Source: Chitinophagaceae bacterium
GTDB taxonomy: Bacteria > Bacteroidota > Bacteroidia > Chitinophagales > Chitinophagaceae
Direction: 5' to 3'
Length of the DNA stretch: 64,000 nucleotides
Assembly: GCA_013140985.1 (NCBI GenBank)
Contig: JABFRU010000042.1
Span: forward strand, 25,479-89,478
The first letter of the stretch is position 1. Every line of letters starts with the position of its first letter. Under the pieces are notes generated by a model. That model worked only from the letters and a program-made list of their open reading frames with translations. It was not told the origin of the DNA and did no database searches. Positions 53,389 to 61,122 of this stretch are shown here, piece after piece. A program made the position numbers and the translations under genes.

Positions 53389-54603
53389 ATGAGTCAGCAG
53401 AAACCAAAGATCAGCACCTCTTTCAGCTACGAAACGTTAGAAGAAACTCTTGATATAAAGCCCAAAGCGGAAGGCATGACGATAGGTATTCCCAAAGAGA
53501 TCGCCTTCCAGGAAAACAGGGTGGCATTAACGCCGGATGCAGTAAGTGTTCTCATCAGCAACGGCCATAAAATAGTGATCGAACATAATGCCGGCGAAGC
53601 TTCTCATTTCCGTGATAAAGACTATAGCGAAGCTGGTGCTAAAATAGTGTATGAAAGAGCCGATGTTTACAAAGCACCGGTACTGGTAAAAAGTGCTCCT
53701 GTCATTGAAGAAGATCTTGCCCTGCTGCAGTTGAATCAAACTATCATTTCTCCTATTCATCAATCTGTATTAAAAGCAAATATTTTACAGTCAATGATGG
53801 ATAAAAGGATCACTGCTATATCTTTTGAGAATTTGAAAGATGACAGTGATTCATACCCGATCGTTCGTAGCATGAGTGAGATCGCCGGTAGCGCCGTAAT
53901 GCTGATAGCAGCACAATATCTCGGCTCGGCCAATCATGGTAAAGGAGTCTTGCTGGGAGGAATCTCCGGCATTGCACCCACAAAAGTTATCATCATCGGA
54001 GCAGGAATTGTGGGAGAGTACGCTGCCCGGGCTGCATTGGCATTAGGAGCTTCGGTAAAAGTGTTTGATAATAATGTGTATCGTTTAAAAAGATTGCAGA
54101 ATAATATTGGTCAGCGGATGTGGACCTCCGTTCTTGAGCCGAGAATGCTGGCCAAACAATTAAAGACCTGCGAAGTGGCAGTGGGGGCACTCGGTTCTGA
54201 AACAGGAAGAACACCGATGGTAGTAACAGAAGAGATGGTAAGCAATATGCGTCCGGGTGCGGTGGTGATAGATGTGAGTATTGACCGGGGCGGTTGTTTT
54301 GAAACTTCAGAGATCACATCGCATGAACATCCTATTTTTATGAAGTATGGAGTGATCCATTATTGTGTGCCGAATATCCCATCCGGCTTTGCAAGAACGG
54401 CATCGCAGGCTATCAGTAATGTATTGATGCCATTGTTGCTGGAAGCAGGCGAAGAAGGAGGGTTTGAAAAACTGATCTGGCACCAGCTTCATTTGCGCAG
54501 CGGTCTTTATATTTTCAAAGGAGCGCTGACCAATTTTTACCTGAGCCAGCGCTTCGATCTGAAATACACCGATATTAATTTGTTGATCGCCAGCCAGCGG
54601 TAA
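53389..54603 (+). CDS. ald: alanine dehydrogenase
   Basis: A 404-residue NAD-dependent enzyme interconverting L-alanine and pyruvate plus ammonia. After an N-terminal extension of about 25 residues comes GIPKEIAFQENRVALTPDAV (conserved substrate Arg region), then EHNAGEASHFRDKDYSEAGA. The Rossmann domain has VIIIGAGIVGEYAARAA, and the C-terminus VIDVSIDRGGCFETSE, HYCVPNIPSGFARTAS. The N-terminal domain of pyridine nucleotide transhydrogenase alpha is related, but there is no PntB partner here. It follows tsaE and its last base is shared with the start of the acyltransferase gene. Confidence 0.9.
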   Translation: MSQQKPKISTSFSYETLEETLDIKPKAEGMTIGIPKEIAFQENRVALTPDAVSVLISNGHKIVIEHNAGEASHFRDKDYSEAGAKIVYERADVYKAPVLVKSAPVIEEDLALLQLNQTIISPIHQSVLKANILQSMMDKRITAISFENLKDDSDSYPIVRSMSEIAGSAVMLIAAQYLGSANHGKGVLLGGISGIAPTKVIIIGAGIVGEYAARAALALGASVKVFDNNVYRLKRLQNNIGQRMWTSVLEPRMLAKQLKTCEVAVGALGSETGRTPMVVTEEMVSNMRPGAVVIDVSIDRGGCFETSEITSHEHPIFMKYGVIHYCVPNIPSGFARTASQAISNVLMPLLLEAGEEGGFEKLIWHQLHLRSGLYIFKGALTNFYLSQRFDLKYTDINLLIASQR

Positions 54604-55733
54604 TGACAAAACCCTTTTCCAAATTTGCAGAGAAGTTTCGCCGCATTACTTCCGGCGGTAATTATATTCCTGAAATTGATGGTCTTCGCTTCATGGCAAT
54701 TTTCTGGGTTGTAGCATGGATGCATTTGCCAACGATGATGAATGAGCATTTGTTCAATGGAAATTTATTGGCAAATAAGTATGCAGCATCTGTTGTTTTA
54801 GAAGGGGGAAATGGTGTTTCCTTCTTTTTTATGATCAGTGGTTTTATACTGGCATTGCCATTTATAAAAGAGAAGGTTGCGGGTAATAAACCTGTTTCAT
54901 TAAAGAATTATTATTTGCGCAGGTTGACAAGACTCGAGCCACCTTACCTGGTGGCATTACTGATCGCATTTTTACTATTGGTATTTTACAAAGGAGATTC
55001 TTTTAATGACCAGTTGCCGCATTTGGGGGCTTCATCGGTTTATATACATAACGTAGTTTATAATAGTGCGTCTTCGGTGCTGGGAGTAGCCTGGTCACTG
55101 GAAGTAGAAGTACAATTCTATTTACTGGCACCCTTTCTTTGTTTTATTTTTTTGATAAAGAATGAATTATTCCGTCGGATATTGCTGGCAGCATTGATCA
55201 TTGGTTCAGCCTTCTATGCATGGGATAATATGTGGAAACACCCGGTCATTCTCCCGAATTTTATTTGCTATTTCTTTTCAGGAATGTTACTGGCCGACCT
55301 GTATTCAAGTGGTCATAAATTAAAATTGAACAGTAGTATAGGTTTGATAGCCGGCCTGATAATTTTAATTGGCTTGCCTTTTCTTATTTCTCTTCAATCT
55401 GTTTGGCTGGCTCTTACAAAACTCCTGCTCATGATCACAGCATTCTATTTGGTACTGTTCAATGAAAGATTGAAAAAACTAATGAGCCTGCAGTGGATCA
55501 CTATTATTGGGGGAATGTGTTATTCCATTTATCTGTTGCATGTGCTGATCATGTCAGCAGTGGCAAGAGGATTGAGTTCGATATTTTCACTGGAAGGTGC
55601 TCTGGCGGTGATAGTATATGCAATTATATTACTGGCAGCAGTTTTATTTTTCAGTGCTGCTTTTTATCGTTTGATAGAACAGCCTTGTATGAGGAGGGAT
55701 TGGTGGAAGAGAATGTTTAGCAGAAATAAATAA
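54603..55733 (+). CDS. membrane acyltransferase (Acyl_transf_3 family)
   Basis: A 376-residue protein with about ten helices. The N-terminal part shows IPEIDGLRFMAIFWVVAW and GGNGVSFFFMISGFILALPF (family signature), the next loop KNYYLRRLTRLEPPYLVAL, and a central motif GVAWSLEVEVQFYLLAPF containing the conserved Glu residues. Such enzymes O-acetylate exopolysaccharide, lipid A sugars or other envelope glycans. The target cannot be predicted. The ATG overlaps the alanine dehydrogenase stop by one base, so they are co-transcribed despite unrelated roles. Confidence 0.88.
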   Translation: MTKPFSKFAEKFRRITSGGNYIPEIDGLRFMAIFWVVAWMHLPTMMNEHLFNGNLLANKYAASVVLEGGNGVSFFFMISGFILALPFIKEKVAGNKPVSLKNYYLRRLTRLEPPYLVALLIAFLLLVFYKGDSFNDQLPHLGASSVYIHNVVYNSASSVLGVAWSLEVEVQFYLLAPFLCFIFLIKNELFRRILLAALIIGSAFYAWDNMWKHPVILPNFICYFFSGMLLADLYSSGHKLKLNSSIGLIAGLIILIGLPFLISLQSVWLALTKLLLMITAFYLVLFNERLKKLMSLQWITIIGGMCYSIYLLHVLIMSAVARGLSSIFSLEGALAVIVYAIILLAAVLFFSAAFYRLIEQPCMRRDWWKRMFSRNK

Positions 55734-55736
55734 TCT

Positions 55737-56354
55737 TTACTTCCACTCCATCATACTGAGAAGATTGTTACAAAACTTATACTCCACCTCATCATTACTG
55801 CTCACCACCACCAAGCGGTCTTTACAATAGTTTTCGATCAATGTTTGATAAAGCACAATACCATCTGTATCCAAATTAGTACAAGGCTCATCGAGTAATA
55901 CAATAGAAGTGTCAGAAAAAAAACATTGCCCCAGCTTTACTCTTTGCTTCATACCGGAAGAGTAATAACGTATCTGTTTATTTGCCGCTTTCTCTAATCC
56001 AAGCGAAGTAATGATAATATCGGGGGTGATGCCGGGTAAAAAAGGTTTGAAGCCATGATGAAAATCCAAAAACTCTTTCAATGTCATTTCTTCCACCACT
56101 TCCAAATAAGGCGCACAAATGGAAACATGATTGTAAACCTTGTCGGTTGCACATTGCTTATTGTCTATTGAATATTGAATATTCCCTTCATTCAACATCA
56201 TGGAACTGCTGAGAACCTGCAATAATGTACTCTTCCCCGAACCGTTCGGCCCGATGATAGCATAAGATTTACCTTTCTCAAATGTGTAGTTGATATGCCG
56301 GAAGATCCAGTCCCGGTTGTATCGTTTGCCGGCATCAGACAGGGAGATCGTCAT
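55737..56354 (-). CDS. single-domain ABC transporter ATPase with a repeat-derived segment
   Basis: About 205 residues. Walker A is IGPNGSGKSTL, signature YYSSGMKQRVKLGQ, Walker B SIVLLDEPCTNLD, followed by VVVSSNDEVEY. ATG 56354 (MTISLSDAGKRYNRDW) is preferred; an earlier reading from 56408 adds 18 unrelated residues. It overlaps the end of lpxA by 20 bases and is probably co-transcribed with it. There is no permease in the window. Codons for QYSIDNKQCATDK come from a dispersed AT-rich repeat (18 bases identical to 43638-43655), showing the repeat can be translated without loss of frame. Confidence 0.85.
   Translation of the reverse strand: MTISLSDAGKRYNRDWIFRHINYTFEKGKSYAIIGPNGSGKSTLLQVLSSSMMLNEGNIQYSIDNKQCATDKVYNHVSICAPYLEVVEEMTLKEFLDFHHGFKPFLPGITPDIIITSLGLEKAANKQIRYYSSGMKQRVKLGQCFFSDTSIVLLDEPCTNLDTDGIVLYQTLIENYCKDRLVVVSSNDEVEYKFCNNLLSMMEWK
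56153..56170. repeat. 18-base dispersed repeat inside the ABC ATPase gene
   Basis: ATTGCTTATTGTCTATTG, identical to 43638-43655, continued here by AATATTGAATATT, a tandem of ATTGAAT-like units. It lies in frame. Confidence 0.7.
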
Positions 56355-57141
56355 CGCTGCTGCCTTTGGTGAACCGTTTAATGATCCCTCTTGGGCTTTC
56401 ACGGACAAAAGTTACGATCTCATCTCTTTCATCGGTAGCTGGCATTTCTTCTTCTATGTATTCAATTGCCTGGCTGGTGTTCATGCCTTTATTGAATAAT
56501 ACTCTGTAGATATCAAGGATATGATTGATGCGTTCTACATTGAAGCCTCTTCTTTTCAGGCCAACAGAATTTACCCCGGCATAACTAAGCGGTGTACGTC
56601 CGGCCTTAATATAAGGAGGTACATCTTTGGTTACTAATGAACCACCTGCAACAAAGGAATGACTGCCAATTCTTACAAATTGATGTACGGCACACATACC
56701 TGCCAGTATCACCCATTCTCCAATAACAACATGGCCTGCCACCTGCGTATTGTTGCTTACTATACAATTATCACCAACAATACAGTCATGGGCAAAATGC
56801 GAATAAGCCATGATCAGGCAATTCTTACCGATCACAGTTTTCTCTCTGTCGGCTGTTCCCCTGTTTACGGTTACAAATTCTCTCACCGTTGTATTATCAC
56901 CGATAATAACCGTTGAATATTCACCATGGAATTTCAGATCCTGCGGAATAGCCGCAATAACAGCGCCGGGAAAAATGCGGCAGTTCTTACCGATGCGGGC
57001 GCCTTCCATGATGGTCACATTGGAACCAATCCAGGTACCATCACCAATCTCTACATCCTGGTGAATAACAGTAAAGGGATCAATCTTTACATTGGTCGCC
57101 AGCCTTGCGTTCGGATGGATATAAGTATGCGGATGAATCAT
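56335..57141 (-). CDS. lpxA: acyl-ACP--UDP-N-acetylglucosamine O-acyltransferase
   Basis: A 268-residue left-handed beta-helix enzyme making the first lipid A intermediate. ATG 57141 gives MIHPHTYIHPNARL, the correct start of the hexapeptide repeats. A longer reading to 57216 runs through a leader hairpin and is rejected. Hexapeptide turns are regular up to VTKDVPPYIKAGRTP. The catalytic His lies in MAYSHFAHDCIVGD, and the C-terminal helical domain begins near GVNSVGLKRRGFNVERI. lpxD/lpxC are not adjacent, whereas they often precede lpxA in Bacteroidota, so transcription starts here from its own promoter. Confidence 0.95.
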   Translation of the reverse strand: MIHPHTYIHPNARLATNVKIDPFTVIHQDVEIGDGTWIGSNVTIMEGARIGKNCRIFPGAVIAAIPQDLKFHGEYSTVIIGDNTTVREFVTVNRGTADREKTVIGKNCLIMAYSHFAHDCIVGDNCIVSNNTQVAGHVVIGEWVILAGMCAVHQFVRIGSHSFVAGGSLVTKDVPPYIKAGRTPLSYAGVNSVGLKRRGFNVERINHILDIYRVLFNKGMNTSQAIEYIEEEMPATDERDEIVTFVRESPRGIIKRFTKGSSDDDLPV

Positions 57142-57173
57142 GCAGTTTATCGAACCCCGTCTGTTTGGGAAGG

Positions 57174-57210
57174 GCCCCGTTATTTTAGGGTTTGTTTTTT
57201 GTAACGGGGC
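57174..57210 (-). promoter_or_regulatory. 5' stem-loop in the lpxA leader
   Basis: GCCCCGTTA (57174-57182) and TAACGGGGC (57202-57210) are perfect 9-base inverted arms around a 19-base loop. The lpxA -7 element (57221-57214, minus strand) places the transcription start at about 57207-57209, so the mRNA would begin with this stem-loop. The loop-following sequence is not T-rich on the minus strand, so termination is unlikely. Confidence 0.5.
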
Positions 57211-57213
57211 AGG

Positions 57214-57221
57214 CAAAGTTA
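57214..57221 (-). promoter_or_regulatory. -7 element TAACTTTG for lpxA
   Basis: On the minus strand TAACTTTG matches TAnnTTTG exactly; the -33 region is weak. It predicts a leader of about 66 bases. Confidence 0.5.
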
Positions 57222-57300
57222 ACAGATACAGGTAAAAACCGAACTTTTTTTAGCGATAGATTGTTAAAAGTCAGGCAGTCAGATTATTCGGCTTAAATCG

Positions 57301-57334
57301 ATTGCAGTAAATCAATGTTTGCACTGTAAATTTG
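57301..57334 (+). promoter_or_regulatory. promoter for the AraC-family regulator
   Basis: ATTG at 57301-57304 and TAAATTTG at 57327-57334 with a 22-base spacer. The ATG follows 9 bases after the -7 element, giving a leader of only a few bases. Confidence 0.5.
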
Positions 57335-57343
57335 CAGTCTCTC

Positions 57344-58285
57344 ATGTATAAAACTCCTGAAATATTATCATTGGCCTATAAGCAGGCTCCCATGCCTGAA
57401 CAGATGTCATTGCTGCAGGAAAAGCATCAGCAAATACCCGGTTCGGTACATTATACTATCAATAGATACTACCGCAATCTTCAATGGAGTATAGAAGATA
57501 CCGGCATGATGGTCTATCACTATCACAAAAGCGAACCAAAAGAAAATTACCTGGAATTAAAATTCTGTGTCAGCGGTAATGTTTACTGCCGTAAAAAAGA
57601 TACAGAATGTGATATGTGCCAGTTCAGCGCTTCCAAAAGCTGTATGGAAAGAGTGGATAGTGTAGATGTGGTGAGTTTCCGTTTTTCAGCTGTACAGTTA
57701 TCGCAGTTCATTAAGCCAAGAAAAGGCAACAGCACATTGACGGACGATATTCTCAATTTCACACATGTTTCTTCTTTCACCAAAATTCTACCATTGTGTG
57801 GTAAAACAAGAATGGTACTGGAAGCCTTGCTGAATCATACTTATTCGGGTTCACTGGAAAATATTTTCATCAATGCACAAACGCAGATGCTGCTGCTCTA
57901 TAGTTTGGATTGCATGTTGGGTGAAAAGGAAATTGATGTGGTGAATTGTAAGTTCCTCGCCAACGAAGCCGACAGGGACAAGATCATCAAAGCAAGAGAA
58001 GTATTGATACAGCATATCGGCGAACCTATTACGATCAAAGAACTGAGCCGTAAAGTGGCTATCAATGAATGTTATTTGAAAAAAGGATTCAAAGAAATGT
58101 TCGGCACCACGATATTCGATTTTTATCAAAGCCAGCGGATGGAACATGCCAAATACCTTTTGTATGAAAAGGGATTAAGTGTAACAGAGGTTTCCATGCT
58201 GTTAGGTTATTCCTCGATCTCTCATTTTTCTACTGCTTTTAAAAAACATACCGGGCTAAAACCCTGTGAGCTTTTGCTACGCTAA
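57344..58285 (+). CDS. AraC-family transcriptional regulator with an N-terminal cysteine cluster
   Basis: 313 residues. The C-terminal double helix-turn-helix (about 205-313) is standard AraC: ITIKELSRKVAINECYLKKGFKEMFG and HAKYLLYEKGLSVTEVSMLLGYSSISHFSTAFKKHTGLKP. The N-terminal ligand domain has Cys residues 75, 82, 89, 92 and 100 (C-x6-C-x6-C-x2-C-x7-C; YCRKKDTECDMC), an arrangement suited to a metal, an iron-sulfur cluster or redox thiols. ATG 57344 is preferred over TTG 57332. It is divergent from lpxA and directly precedes the cytochrome/YceI/TonB locus, which it probably controls (inferred from position). Confidence 0.88.
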   Translation: MYKTPEILSLAYKQAPMPEQMSLLQEKHQQIPGSVHYTINRYYRNLQWSIEDTGMMVYHYHKSEPKENYLELKFCVSGNVYCRKKDTECDMCQFSASKSCMERVDSVDVVSFRFSAVQLSQFIKPRKGNSTLTDDILNFTHVSSFTKILPLCGKTRMVLEALLNHTYSGSLENIFINAQTQMLLLYSLDCMLGEKEIDVVNCKFLANEADRDKIIKAREVLIQHIGEPITIKELSRKVAINECYLKKGFKEMFGTTIFDFYQSQRMEHAKYLLYEKGLSVTEVSMLLGYSSISHFSTAFKKHTGLKPCELLLR

Positions 58286-58363
58286 ATTTCAATTTTTACG
58301 AATGAAAATTCGTAATCTCTCCGGATACAAAGGTCTTTGTTGATATTTTCAAGGAAATAACAT

Positions 58364-58385
58364 CTGTGTGATAAATGTTACACAG
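58364..58385. promoter_or_regulatory. candidate operator upstream of the small periplasmic protein gene
   Basis: CTGTGT (58364-58369) and ACACAG (58380-58385) are inverted arms 10 bases apart, and ACACAGTGT (58380-58388) is itself palindromic. They sit just upstream of a -7-like element TATTTTTG (58396-58403), where an activator of the locus could bind. Speculative. Confidence 0.3.
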
Positions 58386-58420
58386 TGTATGGCATTATTT
58401 TTGAATATTTAAGTTGCGTA

Positions 58421-58801
58421 ATGTCTAAAACCCTTGCTATAATCCTGGTTAGTATTCACCTGATGGGTAATACTGAAGTTGGGCAAATATTTAAATTGCC
58501 ACGGCTTGTTCATCATTTCTTTCAGCATCAGCATATAGACCCCAGTATTGATTTTTTTGATTTTCTTGCTATGCATTATAATGGGGACGATGGCACAACC
58601 GCCGATGATGATTTTGACAAACAACTACCGTATCATAATGCAGATAACAGCACAGTGGGTGTTGTTTATTCTCCTATGGTAAGTGACCTGCCTGTTTTTG
58701 AATTACCTGCAATATCTTCCCGGGAATATAATGACCCTTTACAACCCGGTGTTTCCTCCAAGCATGTTTTGGTGATCATTCAGCCTCCAAGGCAGGCTTA
58801 A
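58421..58801 (+). CDS. small His/Asp-rich protein of metal/TonB loci
   Basis: About 126 residues from ATG 58421 (MSKTLAIILVSIHLMGNTEV, probable signal peptide). The mature part contains LVHHFFQHQHIDPSIDFFDFLAMHY, then an acidic stretch (NGDDGTTADDDFDKQ) and a hydrophobic C-terminal third. Small proteins of this layout occur in Bacteroidota next to cation-efflux and TonB receptor genes, as far as I recall, but no function is established. The concentration of His and Asp suggests metal contact. First structural gene of the locus downstream of the AraC regulator. Confidence 0.7.
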   Translation: MSKTLAIILVSIHLMGNTEVGQIFKLPRLVHHFFQHQHIDPSIDFFDFLAMHYNGDDGTTADDDFDKQLPYHNADNSTVGVVYSPMVSDLPVFELPAISSREYNDPLQPGVSSKHVLVIIQPPRQA

Positions 58802-58951
58802 TGCCTGGCCTCCCATTTACCCCGGAAATTAAATTATTCCGGCCCGCTTATTTATTCATTTAGAGTTTGCATTGCAGCATGTACACATGTATGTGTGCCT
58901 GCTCATGATTATTCAGGAGCCGAAACTGAAACAAACAACAAATACATTACT

Positions 58952-59662
58952 ATGAAACTCAAAACGAATTATGCTATAGCCCTTGGGCTTACGGCAATAT
59001 TGTTTATATTTTATGCATGCCGGCATGAACTGTTGAATGATCTTCCGGCAAATGGAAATACGGGAGGGAATCCTCCTCCTACTTCAACCTGTAGTCCGGA
59101 TACGGCATATTTTGCCAATGATATTATGCCGATCATATCTTCTAATTGCACCATGAGTGGTTGTCATGATAACATAACGCATGCTGATGGAGTTAACCTT
59201 ACTACTTACAACAACATAATCCGATATGTTAGACCCGGCAATGCTGCAGAAAGCAAACTGTATAAAGTAATTATTAAAACCAATAATGACAGGATGCCTC
59301 CGCCTCCTATGCCACCCTTAACAGCGGCACAAAAGGCGCTGATCCAGAAATGGATCAACCAGGGAGCAAAGAATAACAATTGTATCGGCCAGTGCGATAC
59401 GGCCATCTTTACTTATAGTGGTGCTGTAAAACCGATCATGGATAACAAATGTGTCGGATGTCATAATCCTTCTAACCTTGGAGGCAATATAGACCTGTCA
59501 ACGTATAGTGCGGTGCGTACATCGGCTTTAAATGGAAAACTATATGGCTCGGTAGCCCAGCAGCCCGGTTATTCACCAATGCCCAAGAACGGGGTAAAAC
59601 TTCCTGATTGCGAAATAAGGCAGATCCAAAAATGGATAGCAGCCGGTTCTTTAAACAATTAA
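58952..59662 (+). CDS. lipoprotein with two c-type cytochrome-like domains
   Basis: About 236 residues. ATG 58952 gives signal MKLKTNYAIALGLTAILFIF with lipobox Cys 23 (FYAC). The first domain has the haem-like site C66-x4-C71-H72 (CTMSGCH), an unusual spacing. The second has a normal CVGCH at 167-171. Each is followed by a WI(N/A)xG(A/S) helix, and the second has a PGYSPMP Met that could be an axial ligand. It resembles planctomycete-type cytochrome C domains. It would sit on the outer face of a membrane as an electron carrier. The next gene is a shorter homologue. Confidence 0.85.
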   Translation: MKLKTNYAIALGLTAILFIFYACRHELLNDLPANGNTGGNPPPTSTCSPDTAYFANDIMPIISSNCTMSGCHDNITHADGVNLTTYNNIIRYVRPGNAAESKLYKVIIKTNNDRMPPPPMPPLTAAQKALIQKWINQGAKNNNCIGQCDTAIFTYSGAVKPIMDNKCVGCHNPSNLGGNIDLSTYSAVRTSALNGKLYGSVAQQPGYSPMPKNGVKLPDCEIRQIQKWIAAGSLNN

Positions 59663-59672
59663 AATTTTTAGC

Positions 59673-60053
59673 ATGAAAACAAAATTGTTCTTACTGCTGC
59701 TTATCACTGGCTCTATATTAATCAATTCCTGTTATTATGATAAAGAAGACCTGCTTTATGGTAATTCCAAAGCACCTTGTGCAGATACTACCAGCAATAT
59801 CTCTTACAACCAATATGTGGTGCCTTTGCTAAGGCAATATTGTTATAGCTGTCATACAGGCAGCTTTCCGTCTGGGGGTATTGTGATGGGAAGCTACGCT
59901 ACTGATAAAGCAATCGGGCAAAACGGGAAACTATATGGCAGTATAAATTATTCTCCCGGCTATTCACCCATGCCCAAAGGCATGGCAAGATTCACCACCT
60001 GCCAGGTAGCCAATATAAAAAAATGGATAGACGCCGGGATGCCTAATAATTAA
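59673..60053 (+). CDS. small c-type cytochrome lipoprotein
   Basis: A 126-residue protein with lipobox INSC (Cys 20), haem site C57-Y-S-C60-H61, and PGYSPMPKG providing a likely axial Met. The C-terminal KKWIDAGMPNN matches the end of the preceding protein (QKWIAAGSLNN), so the two arose by duplication of one domain. Probably a periplasmic-side electron carrier. It begins 10 bases after the preceding stop. Confidence 0.85.
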   Translation: MKTKLFLLLLITGSILINSCYYDKEDLLYGNSKAPCADTTSNISYNQYVVPLLRQYCYSCHTGSFPSGGIVMGSYATDKAIGQNGKLYGSINYSPGYSPMPKGMARFTTCQVANIKKWIDAGMPNN

Positions 60054-60071
60054 AAAAATAAAGCCACGGTT

Positions 60072-60527
60072 ATGAAAAGAAAAAAAGTCATCATATACAT
60101 TATCATTACTGTGTTTATTCTTGTTGGAATAGCAGCATTGTATATCTATAAAGAATACACAAGAACACATACAGATACTGCTTTACTGAAGCCAGACTAT
60201 TCGCTGGAAGCGACAAGTCTTGTAAAAGCCTTTGAGACCGATGAACAGGCTTCCAATAAAAAATTCTGGGACAAGGTTATCAGGGTGGAAGGTGTAGTAA
60301 AGGATGTGATAAAAGATGAAAAGGGTTTTTTTACACTGGCATTGGGAGATACATCTTCCATGTCATCCGTCCGTTGCAGCATTGACAGTGTACATAGTAA
60401 GGAAGCAGCGAATGTTCAAAAAGGAAGCCTCATTGCCATTAAAGGCATTTGTTCGGGTTTTAATGCGGATGAGTTACTCGGTTCAGATGTTATACTTGTT
60501 CGTAGCGTAGTGGACAGAAAAAAATAA
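60072..60527 (+). CDS. membrane-anchored OB-fold (tRNA_anti-like) protein
   Basis: A 151-residue protein with one N-terminal helix (KVIIYIIITVFILVGIAALY) as an anchor and a C-terminal OB-fold about 95 residues long: SLVKAFETDEQASNKKFWDKVIRVEGVVKDV, FTLALGD, VRCSID, and GSLIAIKGICSGFN. This is the tRNA_anti-like family, whose envelope members have no known ligand. It lies 18 bases after the small cytochrome gene, in the same probable operon. Confidence 0.82.
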   Translation: MKRKKVIIYIIITVFILVGIAALYIYKEYTRTHTDTALLKPDYSLEATSLVKAFETDEQASNKKFWDKVIRVEGVVKDVIKDEKGFFTLALGDTSSMSSVRCSIDSVHSKEAANVQKGSLIAIKGICSGFNADELLGSDVILVRSVVDRKK

Positions 60528-60549
60528 TTTTTTATTAAAAAAAAGAATC

Positions 60550-61110
60550 ATGAAAATTTTATTTGCAATAATTTTTGGGACAACAATTGCTTACCAGGGA
60601 CTTGGGCAAAAGTATTTTACAAAGAATGCTAAGATAAATTTCGATGCCACATCAGCCTCCTCTCCCGAAAAAGTGGAAGCAATAAACCGGAGCGCCACTT
60701 GTGTCCTTGACACAAAGACCGGCGCCATTCAATTCTCCATGCTCATGAAAGGGTTTGAATTCGAAAGGGCGCTGATGGAAGAACATTTTAATGAAAACTA
60801 TGTTGAGAGCGATAAGTTCCCTAAATCAGAGTTCAAAGGAAAGATCAAAGACAACGATGATGTTAAGTATGACAAGGATGGAACCTATACAGTGAAGGTC
60901 AAAGGCGACATCACTATTCATGGGGAAACCAAAGAAGTGGAAGCAGACGGTAAAGTGATCATTCAAAATGGAAAAATTACAGCCGAGGCTGATCTCAGTG
61001 TGAAGTTATCTGACTTCAAAATATCTATTCCGGGTCTTGTAGCTGATAAGGTTTCAAAGACCGCCAAGATCACCGTTACTTGTTCACTCGAACCACTTAC
61101 TACTAAATAA
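60550..61110 (+). CDS. YceI family periplasmic protein
   Basis: A 186-residue lipocalin-like protein with signal peptide MKILFAIIFGTTIAYQGLGQ. The barrel contains YFTKNAKINFDATS, FSMLMKGFEFERALMEEHF, SDKFPKSEFKGKI, and YTVKVKGDITIHGETKEVE (conserved core), then SDFKISIPGLVADKVSKTAKITV. YceI proteins bind isoprenoid lipids such as ubiquinone-like quinones, which fits the neighbouring cytochromes. It is within the 58421-64000 co-directional locus. Confidence 0.9.
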   Translation: MKILFAIIFGTTIAYQGLGQKYFTKNAKINFDATSASSPEKVEAINRSATCVLDTKTGAIQFSMLMKGFEFERALMEEHFNENYVESDKFPKSEFKGKIKDNDDVKYDKDGTYTVKVKGDITIHGETKEVEADGKVIIQNGKITAEADLSVKLSDFKISIPGLVADKVSKTAKITVTCSLEPLTTK

Positions 61111-61122
61111 ATTTTATTTGCT

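Noticed and set aside
58340..58352. FNR-like box TTGA-N5-TCAA upstream of the cytochrome locus
   Set aside because: The FNR consensus has TTGAT-N4-ATCAA (six bases between TTGA and TCAA); this is one base short and lies 80 bases from the start codon. Too weak to report as a site.
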